Shown one piece after another: positions 10,162-18,530 of a stretch of 64,000 bases of DNA. Position numbers and translations under genes: made by a program. Source of the DNA: CAZFHA01 sp964518595 (GTDB taxonomy: Bacteria > Bacillota > Clostridia > Saccharofermentanales > Saccharofermentanaceae); contig CAZFHA010000009.1 of NCBI GenBank assembly GCA_964518595.1, positions 55,350-119,349 on the forward strand. The letters are read 5' to 3'. Within the stretch, counting starts at the first letter, position 1. Each line of letters begins with the position of its first letter. Under the pieces are notes generated by a model. That model had not been told where the DNA came from. It saw only the letters and a list, made by a program, of their open reading frames with translations, and searched no databases.

Positions 10162-11185
10162 GAGATTAGCTTTCGATTTACAGCTGGTGGAATGGGAAGA
10201 ATGGGTAGCTACGCGTGGCTTTCCCCGTTACCGAGCCGGTCAAATATATGCTTGGTTGGTGAAGGGCGTTCAGCATTCGAGCCAGATGAAAAATTTACCC
10301 AAACCCCTATTAGAAGCACTGGAAGAAGACTTTATCCTGAAAGCTTTGGAGATTGAAGGGGAGTGGGTGTCGCAAAAAGACGATACCCGGAAATTTGTTT
10401 TTCAGCTCTGGGATGGTCAGCGGATCGAAACCGTTTTAATGGGCTACCATCATGGTTACTCTGTCTGTATCTCCTCTCAAGCCGGTTGCCGTATGGGCTG
10501 TCGTTTTTGTGCTTCAGCCGCGGCGGGCTTTGGGCGGAATTTGTCAGCCGGTGAGATGCTGGGGCAAATTACAGTCATTGCGCACCATTTGGGGATTACG
10601 ATTCGCAATGTTGTTGTGATGGGGATTGGCGAACCCTTTGACAACTACTCTGCCCTTGAAGGCTTTTTATTTTTGGCCAATGATCCAAAGGGCTTGAATC
10701 TAGGAGCTCGGCATATCACTGTTTCGACTTGCGGACTAGTGCCTCAAATGTTAAAATTCATAGAGATAAATTTGCAGGTTAACTTGTCAGTTTCTTTACA
10801 TGGTGCAACGCAGGCTCTTCGTGAATCAATGATGCCTATCGCAGAAGCTTATGATTTAGAGACCTTGATGGCTGCTTGCAAAGAGTATACCGACAGAACG
10901 GGGCGGAGACTTACCTTTGAATATTCGCTTTTTGAGGGGGTTAATGATTCTGCTGCTGATGCTAAGGCGTTAGGTAAACTCCTTAAAGGAATCCATTGTC
11001 ATGTCAATTTGATTGCGGCTAATGAATTCGAAGGTAGTTCTTATCGACGGAGCTCCAGTGCGAAAGTTAAAGCTTTTCAGGAAACCTTAGAAGCTTTAAG
11101 AATTAATGCTACTTTAAGGCGAGAGATGGGTACAGATATTATGGCTGCTTGTGGGCAATTGCGCCGGGGGATGCAGGAGAAGTAG
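10154..11185 (+). CDS. rlmN: Dual-specificity 23S rRNA/tRNA adenine-C2 methyltransferase RlmN
   Basis: Radical-SAM enzyme that methylates A2503 of 23S rRNA and A37 of some tRNAs. The CX3CX2C cluster ligand is seen as CRMGCRFC, with the SAM motif GIGEPFDNY, and the C-terminal cysteine in MAACGQLR fits the methyl-carrying position. Length 343 is normal. It lies between rsmB and the phosphatase-kinase pair, starting inside the rsmB end, which suggests coupled translation. Confidence 0.96.
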   Translation: MAKRLAFDLQLVEWEEWVATRGFPRYRAGQIYAWLVKGVQHSSQMKNLPKPLLEALEEDFILKALEIEGEWVSQKDDTRKFVFQLWDGQRIETVLMGYHHGYSVCISSQAGCRMGCRFCASAAAGFGRNLSAGEMLGQITVIAHHLGITIRNVVVMGIGEPFDNYSALEGFLFLANDPKGLNLGARHITVSTCGLVPQMLKFIEINLQVNLSVSLHGATQALRESMMPIAEAYDLETLMAACKEYTDRTGRRLTFEYSLFEGVNDSAADAKALGKLLKGIHCHVNLIAANEFEGSSYRRSSSAKVKAFQETLEALRINATLRREMGTDIMAACGQLRRGMQEK

Positions 11186-11187
11186 AC

Positions 11188-11943
11188 ATGCGATATGCCA
11201 GTGTTACAGATACAGGCCGGGTTCGGCAGAACAATGAAGACTGTTATGCTACTTTCCGTAAGGGAAGAGACGGTGTTTTTATTGTAGCGGATGGAATGGG
11301 AGGACATGCTGTGGGGGAATTGGCCAGCAGGACTGCTGTTCAATACGTAGTAGATTCTTTACCCACAGGTCTAGCTCGGGTAAGAACTTCAAGAGAGATG
11401 GAAGAACTGCTCCATTCCATGGTGGAACGTGCTAATGTAAAGGTCTATCTTCAATCTCTGGATAATCGCAGGTATAAGGGGATGGGAACCACTCTTACTG
11501 TGGCTGTAATTAGAGATTGGCGGTTGTACTTATCACATATTGGAGACTGTCGGGTTTACTTGCTTCATGGCTCATCCTTACAGAGACTAACTGTTGACCA
11601 TACCTTGGTACAGGAACTATTGGATTCTGGTTCTATAACGGTGGAAGAAGCGAATAACCATCCCAAACGGCACATGCTTATGCGCTCTTTAGGTGTTAAT
11701 GAGTATATGTCACCGGATACCCAGTCTTTTGATATATCCGAAGGTGACCTGATTATGCTCTGTACAGACGGGTTATATGGAATGGTTCCGGAGCAGACGA
11801 TACGCTCCATTTTGCGTCACCATAAAGATCTGGATAGCTGTTTAGATCAATTGGTTGAAGCCGCCAATCAAGCTGGTGGGAAAGATAATATTACGATTAT
11901 TTTGGTTCATTGTAACCGTGAAAAAACTAAGGAGACTTTATGA
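11188..11943 (+). CDS. stp: PP2C-family serine/threonine phosphatase
   Basis: Manganese-dependent phosphatase that counteracts the PASTA kinase encoded next to it. The start ATG at 11188 lies 2 bases after the rlmN stop and gives MRYASVTDTG, 251 residues; an upstream in-frame ATG lies inside rlmN. PP2C metal and catalytic motifs are visible: RQNNEDCY, VADGMGGHA, IGDCRVYLL, CTDGLYGM and GKDNITIIL. The stop codon overlaps the ATG of prkC (ATGA), the typical arrangement for this phosphatase-kinase pair. Confidence 0.95.
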   Translation: MRYASVTDTGRVRQNNEDCYATFRKGRDGVFIVADGMGGHAVGELASRTAVQYVVDSLPTGLARVRTSREMEELLHSMVERANVKVYLQSLDNRRYKGMGTTLTVAVIRDWRLYLSHIGDCRVYLLHGSSLQRLTVDHTLVQELLDSGSITVEEANNHPKRHMLMRSLGVNEYMSPDTQSFDISEGDLIMLCTDGLYGMVPEQTIRSILRHHKDLDSCLDQLVEAANQAGGKDNITIILVHCNREKTKETL

Positions 11944-14015
11944 GTGGATTGAATCAAGGTCCAGAGGGTATGATATTAGGCGGTCGCTATCGCATTGTGC
12001 GTTTGATCGGCAGCGGAGGCATGGCAAATGTATATTTAGCCACGGAAATTTCGTCGGAAGCCAGAGTTGCTATCAAGATCCTTAAGCCTGAGTTTGCAGC
12101 CGATGAGGAATTCATTCAGCGTTTTGATACAGAAGCAGCGGCAGCATCCTCTTTGCATCATCCTAATATTGTGCGGGTTTTGGCTGTAGGACAAGAAGGC
12201 GCTTTCCGCTACATGGTTCAAGAATATGTAGATGGCATTACTGCTAAAGAGTTGATCACGCAAAATGGACATTTAGATTGGCGGGTAGCCGTTCCCATCG
12301 CTATTCAGGTGGGGATGGCTTTAGATTATGCCCATCAAAATGGTATTGTGCATCGAGATATTAAGCCGGATAACATTCTTATTACCCGAGACCGAATCGC
12401 CAGAGTGACGGATTTCGGCATTGCTCGTGCCGCCACTACCAATACCATCACCCTTACTTCTGGGGGAGCTTTAGGCTCGGTGCATTATTTTTCTCCCGAA
12501 CAGGCCAGGGGGACCTTTGCGGGGCCGGCCACGGATATTTATTCTTTGGGCGTTTTATTATTTGAAATGGTAACAGGACGGGTTCCTTTTGATGGGGAGA
12601 CACCGGTGGCTATTGCTATTAAGCACTTACAAGAATCACCGCCAAAGATTTCACTCTTTGTACCGGGACTGCCTCAAGGGCTGGATGCTATTATCCATAA
12701 GGCAATGCAGAAGTCAGCGGAAAATCGCTATACCAGTATGCGTGAAATGGTGACAGAACTGGATGCTTTGATGATTGACCCTAACGGAACCTATGGCGTA
12801 CTTAGTCAGGCTGAAGCTTTTGACGGCGCTACTAGTCAGGTTACGCCTATGGCATATGATGCTAACTACAATAAGCTTAGGGATATAGAATCTTCCATTG
12901 AGAAGCGTCGGCGTTCCCGCACCAAGGATAATGTCTTAATTATTCTATTGGTTACGGTTATTGTAGGTGTCTTGATTGGGGCAGGAGCGCTGATTTTTAA
13001 CATGGTAAATAATAATGTTCCCTCTTCCAGTAGTAATACCTTTGAAGTTGGGGACTATGTAGGCCGCAATTTAGTAGATGTGGAAGCGGAACTAAAGTCT
13101 AAGAATTTTACTCGCTATAGTGTAAAGCAGAAACCTACAGCCGAAGCCGAACCGGGTGTAGTTTTAGAACAGAACATCCAGGCGGGAGTGGTTATTAAGC
13201 CGGACAGCGGCTTGTCGGATTTAATCTTAACCGTTAGTGTGGGTCTGGAAGATATTGTTCTGGATGATTTTAAGGATTGGGATAAGCTGGCGGCTAGAAA
13301 GCAGCTGGAGAGTCAGGGCTTCATCGTTTCTGAACGTCCAGAAGCCAATAACGATATCCCTAAGAATCGTGTCATTCGCACCGAACCGGAAGCCAGTAGT
13401 ACGGTTAAGGTCGGACAGGAGATTGTACTCATTTATAGCGAAGGTAAGGTCGCTGTTACTGTTCCTAAGCTGGAAAGTCAGTCTTTGGCAAATGCTAAAG
13501 CTACCTTAGAGAGTAGCCGATTGGTGTTAGGTCGGGTAAGTATTTGGGGCGATAATCCCGATATTCCAGAAGATGAGCAAGTTGTTCTTTTTTCAGATCC
13601 GGCTGCTGGCAGCGAAGTGGATGCTAACACACCGATCAATATTACTGTCAGTAATTATGATGGTTATAATACTTGGAAGAATCCTACCCCTACCCCCACC
13701 CCCACACCAGAGCCCACGCCTACACCGGAGCCCACCCCTACTCCTACGCCTACACCAGTGCCGGCACCTAAATTTCAAGTGAGTACTCGGACAACAGGAG
13801 TCGGAACTACTACAGGAGACGGTAGCTTTGAAGAGGGGGCAGCCGTGCAAGTAGAAGCTCGGAATACTTATAACTCTGGGTATGAGTTTTCGAAATGGAC
13901 GAATGAAAATGGCGATGTGCTTAGTAACAGCCTTGTTTATGCTTTTGCTATGCCTAAAAATAATATTACTCTAACTGCTGTATTCGTACCGGTTACTACC
14001 CCACCGGCGCAATGA
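11940..14015 (+). CDS. prkC: PASTA-domain serine/threonine protein kinase with C-terminal repeat extension
   Basis: Membrane kinase thought to sense peptidoglycan fragments. Kinase domain (about 15-275) with GSGGMANVYLA, VAIKILKPE, HRDIKPDNIL (catalytic Asp about 139), DFGIARA and SPEQARG. One transmembrane helix lies at about 330-352, followed by three PASTA-like modules (about 365-575). Unusually, a Thr-Pro/Glu-Pro linker follows (about 581-607) and then an 80-residue module with GYEFSKW and NNITLTAVF, resembling the divergent InlB B-repeat domains of surface proteins. Ordinary PrkC ends at the last PASTA. It partners with the overlapping phosphatase gene. Confidence 0.95.
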   Translation: MSGLNQGPEGMILGGRYRIVRLIGSGGMANVYLATEISSEARVAIKILKPEFAADEEFIQRFDTEAAAASSLHHPNIVRVLAVGQEGAFRYMVQEYVDGITAKELITQNGHLDWRVAVPIAIQVGMALDYAHQNGIVHRDIKPDNILITRDRIARVTDFGIARAATTNTITLTSGGALGSVHYFSPEQARGTFAGPATDIYSLGVLLFEMVTGRVPFDGETPVAIAIKHLQESPPKISLFVPGLPQGLDAIIHKAMQKSAENRYTSMREMVTELDALMIDPNGTYGVLSQAEAFDGATSQVTPMAYDANYNKLRDIESSIEKRRRSRTKDNVLIILLVTVIVGVLIGAGALIFNMVNNNVPSSSSNTFEVGDYVGRNLVDVEAELKSKNFTRYSVKQKPTAEAEPGVVLEQNIQAGVVIKPDSGLSDLILTVSVGLEDIVLDDFKDWDKLAARKQLESQGFIVSERPEANNDIPKNRVIRTEPEASSTVKVGQEIVLIYSEGKVAVTVPKLESQSLANAKATLESSRLVLGRVSIWGDNPDIPEDEQVVLFSDPAAGSEVDANTPINITVSNYDGYNTWKNPTPTPTPTPEPTPTPEPTPTPTPTPVPAPKFQVSTRTTGVGTTTGDGSFEEGAAVQVEARNTYNSGYEFSKWTNENGDVLSNSLVYAFAMPKNNITLTAVFVPVTTPPAQ

Positions 14016-14031
14016 TCGCGGGTGAAAATCT

Positions 14032-14964
14032 ATGACGCAGGTAGAGAAACCGTCAATTAGTGAGAATTCATCAGAGGACAAATTCGGTGTTATCATTAAG
14101 GGCGTAGGCGGAGCCTATACTATCCAGACTCAGTCCGGGCAGGTTCTGGCTAAACCCCGGGGAATTTTTCGGAAAAATAAGCAGACTCCCACTGTGGGCG
14201 ATCACGTTCTGTTGGTTGCTTCCGGAGACCCGGATTTCCCATATGTTATTGATAGTATTGAACCGCGGCGAAATCTCTTTATTCGCCCCCCGGTGGCGAA
14301 TCTGGATATAGTAATTTTGACTTTAGCGGTGCAAAAGCCTGCGCCGGATTTGAAGCTCTTGGATAAAATGTTGATCCTTTGTGGCGTAAAAGACGTTACC
14401 CCGGTGATTTGGATTACCAAAAAGGATCTTGACCCAGAGAAGGCAGAAGAAATTCGGCAAATCTATCAGAAGACAGGCTTTCAAATCTTTATTTCTTCTC
14501 AAGAAGATGATTTTTCAGCCGCGGCTATGGAGGCGCTTTTTCTTGGACATACCGTGGGCTTCGCCGGACAGTCAGGTGTGGGGAAATCCACACTCTGTAA
14601 TCTGCTTACTGGTTTTTCGGATATGGAGATTGGACAGATTAGTCTGCGTTTAGGACGGGGCAAGCATACTACTCGGCATGTAGAGTTATTTCCGGCTAAG
14701 GGTGGTTTTTTAATTGATACGCCGGGTTTCTCTTCACTGGAGCTGGAAGCTTTGCAAGTGAGTCCGGAGGAAGTGGTCTTGGGTTATCCTGAGCTACGCA
14801 TTTTGACCAACCAATGCCGTTTTCAAGATTGTAAACATATGGGAGAATTAGGTTGTGCTTTGAAGGAGGATATGATTGACCCCGGACGCTTGGAGCGTTA
14901 TCGTGAGTTTGTCAATGAATTAGTAAAGATAAAACCTTACCAAAGACGACAAAGAGAAAAGTGA
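14032..14964 (+). CDS. rsgA: Ribosome small subunit-dependent GTPase A
   Basis: Circularly permuted GTPase for 30S ribosome maturation. An N-terminal OB-fold is followed by the permuted G-motif order G4 (TKKD, about 128), G1 (GQSGVGKSTL, about 178) and G3 (DTPGF, about 228). The C-terminal zinc-binding Cys/His segment is seen around CRFQDCKHMGELGC. Length 310 is normal. Gene order prkC-rsgA-rpe-thiN is conserved in Bacillota. Confidence 0.96.
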   Translation: MTQVEKPSISENSSEDKFGVIIKGVGGAYTIQTQSGQVLAKPRGIFRKNKQTPTVGDHVLLVASGDPDFPYVIDSIEPRRNLFIRPPVANLDIVILTLAVQKPAPDLKLLDKMLILCGVKDVTPVIWITKKDLDPEKAEEIRQIYQKTGFQIFISSQEDDFSAAAMEALFLGHTVGFAGQSGVGKSTLCNLLTGFSDMEIGQISLRLGRGKHTTRHVELFPAKGGFLIDTPGFSSLELEALQVSPEEVVLGYPELRILTNQCRFQDCKHMGELGCALKEDMIDPGRLERYREFVNELVKIKPYQRRQREK

Positions 14965-14976
14965 GGAGTGGACTTT

Positions 14977-15636
14977 ATGACGGGAAAAATTTATGTAGCC
15001 CCATCGATCTTAGCCGCCGACCTTGGCAATCTGCTTGCCGATATTCGCAAGGTAGAGCAAGCGGCCGATTTTCTGCACATTGATGTAATGGATGGTCATT
15101 TTGTACCGAATCTTTCCTTTGGACTACCACTGATTCAGTCCCTACGTCCCAGAACGCAATTAGCTTTTGATGTGCACTTGATGATTTCTAATCCGATGGA
15201 GTATATTGAAGCTTATGCAGAAGCCGGAGCAGACTACATTACTATTCATGCTGAAACGGTGCGAGATTTACCTAAAGCCATTGCCGCCATTCGCGCCACT
15301 GGCAAGAAGCCCGGCATTTCAATTAATCCAGAGACCCGCACAGCTGCCATTCTGCCATATCTGGAATTAGTTGATTTAGTTTTAGTAATGTCTGTTCGCC
15401 CTGGCTTTGGCGGGCAAAGCTTTATGCCCGATTCTTTGGGGAAAATTTCTAAACTAAGGCAGCGTATGGAGGAACTGGCCATAGACCCGCTACTATCAGT
15501 AGATGGAGGCATTTCTCTCAAAAATTCTTCGGAGGTTCTTGCTGCCGGTGCGAATATGTTGGTGGCTGGAAGCTCTATTTTTGGTGCAGCAGATCCTCAG
15601 GCTGCTATACAGGCCTTGCAAACATGGGACAATTGA
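14977..15636 (+). CDS. rpe: Ribulose-phosphate 3-epimerase
   Basis: TIM-barrel enzyme interconverting ribulose 5-phosphate and xylulose 5-phosphate. Family hallmarks: VAPSILAADLGNL, the metal-binding HIDVMDGHFVPNLSFG, VHLMI, VMSVRPGFGGQ and SVDGGI. The ATG at 14977 follows an AGGAGTG site; a GTG at 14968 in the same frame overlaps that site and is less likely. The product is 219 residues. The 3' end overlaps thiN by 13 bases. Confidence 0.95.
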   Translation: MTGKIYVAPSILAADLGNLLADIRKVEQAADFLHIDVMDGHFVPNLSFGLPLIQSLRPRTQLAFDVHLMISNPMEYIEAYAEAGADYITIHAETVRDLPKAIAAIRATGKKPGISINPETRTAAILPYLELVDLVLVMSVRPGFGGQSFMPDSLGKISKLRQRMEELAIDPLLSVDGGISLKNSSEVLAAGANMLVAGSSIFGAADPQAAIQALQTWDN

Positions 15637-16289
15637 TTATTTCCGGGGGTCCGGAATTACATTATGAGGGCTTAAAGCCGTGGGTCGGAGAGTATCCGCC
15701 GCCTATCTGCTTGGACAGTGGCACCGATCATGCTCGCCGGTTGGGATTACATCCCAAGCAGATTTTAGGCGATTTAGATTCCATTTCGCCTGCGACCTTA
15801 GCTTGGGCGCGGGATGCAGGTGTGCCCATTTTATCTTTTCCCCCGGAAAAAGATATGACGGATTCGGAGCTGGGACTACGCTCTTTAGAAAAAGAAGATA
15901 TCCTTTGGTTTTGTTCTTTACAGGGGAGAGTAGATCATGTCTTAGCTAATTTGCTTTTGGCAGGAAAACTGGCGCAGGAAGGTTATAAGCTAACCCTTAC
16001 TGACGGTAATACTTGGGTATATCCTTTGGTTGGACCGGTAGATTTCAGCCTTCCCCCGGAAATCTTGACAAGCTTAGGTGATTGGCAGCAAATTGTAGTG
16101 TCTTTTGTTCCCTTATTCGGCAAAGCAGAAAAAGTTACTACAAGAGGACTATATTATCCTCTGCAAGCGGAGGATTTGTTCCCCGGCAGCAGTTTTTCTA
16201 TCAGCAATTGCTTACAAAAAAACACCGGTGAAGCGGGACTAAGCTTCACCGGTGGAGTCTTACTTGTTATAGTTACTACGAAAGACTAA
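15624..16289 (+). CDS. thiN: Thiamine pyrophosphokinase
   Basis: Transfers pyrophosphate from ATP to thiamine to make the cofactor TPP. Family segments in 221 residues: LDSGTDHARRLG, QILGDLDSI, PPEKDMTDSELGL (metal and substrate acids) and QGRVDHVLANLLL. It is last in the co-directional run and faces the aminotransferase gene with a 1-base gap. Its last 25 codons contain a 12-bp hairpin that fits a terminator for the opposite strand. No TPP riboswitch is visible. Confidence 0.93.
   Translation: MGQLIISGGPELHYEGLKPWVGEYPPPICLDSGTDHARRLGLHPKQILGDLDSISPATLAWARDAGVPILSFPPEKDMTDSELGLRSLEKEDILWFCSLQGRVDHVLANLLLAGKLAQEGYKLTLTDGNTWVYPLVGPVDFSLPPEILTSLGDWQQIVVSFVPLFGKAEKVTTRGLYYPLQAEDLFPGSSFSISNCLQKNTGEAGLSFTGGVLLVIVTTKD
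16216..16254 (-). terminator. Intrinsic terminator of the aminotransferase gene, embedded in thiN
   Basis: Perfect 12-bp stem (16223-16234 with 16243-16254), 8-base loop. Read on the minus strand it is followed directly by seven T (complement of the A run at 16216-16222). On the plus strand there is no T run. It therefore serves the minus-strand gene while coding for the ThiN C-terminus. Confidence 0.8.
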
Positions 16290-16290
16290 T

Positions 16291-17469
16291 TTAGGAAATG
16301 AGACCAAACTCTTTTCCTATAGCCATAAAGGTGCTTTTTGAATTCACAATTGTATGCTCAGAAACACAGAAGGGCAGACGGAAATAACCGGGACAATGGA
16401 AAGCTGAACCGGGTACCAGTAGTAGCTTAAACTTTTCAGCGCAGATGCGACTGAACTCCTGATCTTCGATGGGAGCTTTCGGGAAAAGATAGAGTGCTCC
16501 GGCCGGTTTCCGGCAACTAAATCCAGCCTCTGTAATAATAGAGTAGAGTAGATTTCTTCTGTATTCATAATTGGCAATGTCCGCTTTAGCGTAAAGATGC
16601 TTAGCGATAACTTTTTGGAAAAAAGCCGGTGCATTGACACTGCCCAGAATTCGATTGCACATGACGAGAGCAGGACAAAGCTCATCATGATCCTCATGCT
16701 GAGGGCTGACGGCTACATAGCCGATTCTCTCTCCCGGTAAGGAGATTGATTTACTCCAAGAGTAGCAAACCAGTAGGTTCTTAATATATTTCAGGCTTAC
16801 CGGGGTAGTCATTCCGTCATAAACCAACTCATTATACGGCTCATCAGAAATTACATGGATCACATGGTCTTGCTGTAATAAAAGCTGGTTTAGCTTGATT
16901 AAGTCTTCGGCTGGATAGATGGCACCGCTGGGGTTGTTCGGTGAATTAATAATAATCGCTTTGGTTTTTGGCGTTATGGCCTTAGTAATAGCACTGAAAT
17001 CCAGCTGGAAGCTGTCCGGTAGCGTAGGCACTACTGTAGATACACCCAGAAAATTATCAATATAAGCCAAATACTCCATGAAGAAGGGCGCTAAAATAAT
17101 TACTTCATCTTCCGGATCTAGTAAAGCTCTTAGGCAGGCATTGAGAGCTCCGGCTGCTCCAACTGTCATACAAATATCGTTAGCGCTAACCTTTAGACCG
17201 GAATCAGCCGTTAATTTAGCGGCTACGGCCTCTCTGGTTTGCAGATAACCGTTGTTGCTCATATAAGAGTGCTGACCGGGAGTTTGATCCAAAGCTTGCT
17301 GGATGATGGCATCAATAATTTCTTTAGGAGGCTCTAAATCAGGATTCCCAATAGAAAAATCAAATACATTATCCGGTCCATAAAGAGCCTTAAGCCGGTT
17401 ACCTTCTTCAAACATTTTCCGAATCATTGATCCGGAAGCGAGTCTAGCCTTGACACGATTAGCAATCAT
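16291..17469 (-). CDS. Pyridoxal phosphate-dependent aminotransferase (class I/II fold)
   Basis: Fold-type I PLP enzyme of 392 residues, probably transferring amino groups between an amino acid and 2-oxoglutarate. Visible: DFSIGNPDLEPP near the N-terminus, INSPNNPSGAIY, and the PLP-lysine segment CYSWSKSISLPGERIGY (Lys about 237). The ATG follows AAGGAG on the minus strand. It resembles the aspartate/aromatic aminotransferase superfamily; the substrate is undetermined. It has its own promoter, divergent from infC, and a terminator inside thiN, so it is monocistronic. Confidence 0.9.
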   Translation of the reverse strand: MIANRVKARLASGSMIRKMFEEGNRLKALYGPDNVFDFSIGNPDLEPPKEIIDAIIQQALDQTPGQHSYMSNNGYLQTREAVAAKLTADSGLKVSANDICMTVGAAGALNACLRALLDPEDEVIILAPFFMEYLAYIDNFLGVSTVVPTLPDSFQLDFSAITKAITPKTKAIIINSPNNPSGAIYPAEDLIKLNQLLLQQDHVIHVISDEPYNELVYDGMTTPVSLKYIKNLLVCYSWSKSISLPGERIGYVAVSPQHEDHDELCPALVMCNRILGSVNAPAFFQKVIAKHLYAKADIANYEYRRNLLYSIITEAGFSCRKPAGALYLFPKAPIEDQEFSRICAEKFKLLLVPGSAFHCPGYFRLPFCVSEHTIVNSKSTFMAIGKEFGLIS

Positions 17470-17510
17470 AACACTACGCTCCTTATCTTTTCTTGATCTC
17501 TTGTCAAGGT

Positions 17511-17540
17511 ATTGTACTCTTTTTAGGCCAGTTTTGTAAA
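17511..17540 (-). promoter_or_regulatory. Promoter of the aminotransferase gene
   Basis: On the minus strand, TTTACA (17535-17540), 18 bases, TACAAT (17511-17516), giving a leader of about 35 bases before the gene with an AAGGAG site. It is divergent from the infC promoter about 10 bases away. Confidence 0.65.
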
Positions 17541-17548
17541 TTACTCTC

Positions 17549-17577
17549 TTGACAAGAATTCACTTAACCGCTATCAT
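17549..17577 (+). promoter_or_regulatory. Promoter of the infC-rpmI-rplT operon
   Basis: Consensus TTGACA (17549-17554), exact 17-base spacer, TATCAT (17572-17577). The -35 lies inside CTTGACAAG (17548-17556), whose reverse complement CTTGTCAAG occurs at 17500-17508 on the other side of the divergent promoter. Confidence 0.8.
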
Positions 17578-17583
17578 TACAGA

Positions 17584-17728
17584 GTCAAAGAAAGAAGGAA
17601 CATCCGTTTCTCACCTTGAGCGCTAATAAGCAGTGAAGAGGTATATACACGAAGAGCTCGGCTAGTGCCGGTTTTGTGGAGCGGATGTGATTCGGTCCAT
17701 TTTTTATTGTTCAAGGAGGTGCGTTCCT
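17584..17728 (+). promoter_or_regulatory. Structured 5' leader of infC operon (candidate ribosomal-protein/IF3 leader)
   Basis: About 145 untranslated bases between the promoter and the infC start. ACATCCG (17600-17606) pairs perfectly with CGGATGT (17682-17688), closing a multi-branch region that contains smaller hairpins such as CTCA-CCT-TGAG and CGGC-TAGT-GCCG. In other Bacillota this operon is controlled through its leader by L20. I cannot confirm which known family this belongs to without a covariance search. Confidence 0.6.
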
Positions 17729-18250
17729 ATCGCAAGACAAAACAACGGGCAGCAAATTAATGATGCCATCCGCTTCAAAGACGTTCGACTCATAGAATCT
17801 GATGGATCAATGATCGGTGTAGTAGCAATTGCAGAGGCTAAGAAGAGGGCGGAAGATCAGGATTTAGATCTAGTGCTGATTTCCAATAACCCGGATAACC
17901 CTGTCTGTAAGATCATGGATTATGGTAAGTTTATGTTTGAACAGGCAAAGCGGGAAAAGGAAGCCCGTAAGAATCAGAAAGTGACAGAAGTAAAGGAGCT
18001 TGGAATGAAGCTTACTACCGAAGATCACGATCTGAATGTCAAGACGAAGAACGCCTGTCGCTTTTTAGAAGAAGGCGATCGCGTAAAAGTACTGATAAAG
18101 TTTCGTGGCCGTGAAATGGCTTACCAAAGTCAGGGCTACGCTCTGATGGCCAAATTCGCTCAGGCTTGTACTGAGTTTGGACAAATTGACAAGCAACCTA
18201 AGGTTGAGGGAAGAAACATGGTCATGTATCTCTCCCCCAAGAAAAATTAA
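17729..18250 (+). CDS. infC: Translation initiation factor IF-3, AUC start
   Basis: IF-3 discriminates against wrong start codons and keeps ribosomal subunits apart. The two domains are clear: GQQINDAIRFKDVRLI at the N-terminus and IKFRGREMAYQSQG in the C-terminal half; 173 residues. No ATG, GTG or TTG fits. An AAGGAGGT site (17713-17720) is followed 8 bases later by ATC at 17729, exactly where the conserved protein begins (ARQNNGQQIND). The GTG at 17687 would translate through this site and the leader. infC genes are known for AUU/AUC/AUA starts, which allow autoregulation. Promoter and leader lie just upstream; rpmI follows. Confidence 0.93.
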   Translation: MARQNNGQQINDAIRFKDVRLIESDGSMIGVVAIAEAKKRAEDQDLDLVLISNNPDNPVCKIMDYGKFMFEQAKREKEARKNQKVTEVKELGMKLTTEDHDLNVKTKNACRFLEEGDRVKVLIKFRGREMAYQSQGYALMAKFAQACTEFGQIDKQPKVEGRNMVMYLSPKKN

Positions 18251-18280
18251 CCATTACCTTGATTGAAGGAGGATTTGAAC

Positions 18281-18478
18281 ATGCCAAAGCAAAAGACACA
18301 CAGTGCATCAAAGAAAAGATTTAAGGTGACCGGTACCGGCAAGGTAATGCGTTCACAAGCTTTTCGTAGCCACATTTTAAGTAAGCGTCCTACCAAGAGA
18401 ATGAGACATTTGCGTCATAGTGTTGTGGTTTCCGCACCGGATAGCAAGATCATCAAGGCAATGATTCCTTACAAATAA
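18281..18478 (+). CDS. rpmI: Large ribosomal subunit protein bL35
   Basis: Small basic ribosomal protein, 65 residues, starting MPKQKTHSASKKRFKVTGTG with the typical SKRPTKRMRHLR segment. The ATG at 18281 follows AAGGAGG; an in-frame ATG at 18263 lacks a site. It lies between infC and rplT in the universal order. Confidence 0.96.
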   Translation: MPKQKTHSASKKRFKVTGTGKVMRSQAFRSHILSKRPTKRMRHLRHSVVVSAPDSKIIKAMIPYK

Positions 18479-18530
18479 GCAGATGATTTCTCAAAATCTA
18501 GGATTTTTAAAATAACAGGAGGTTTACTAT

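Noticed and set aside
15624..16289. TPP riboswitch associated with thiN
   Set aside because: thiN overlaps rpe, so no leader space exists and no THI-box sequence is visible.
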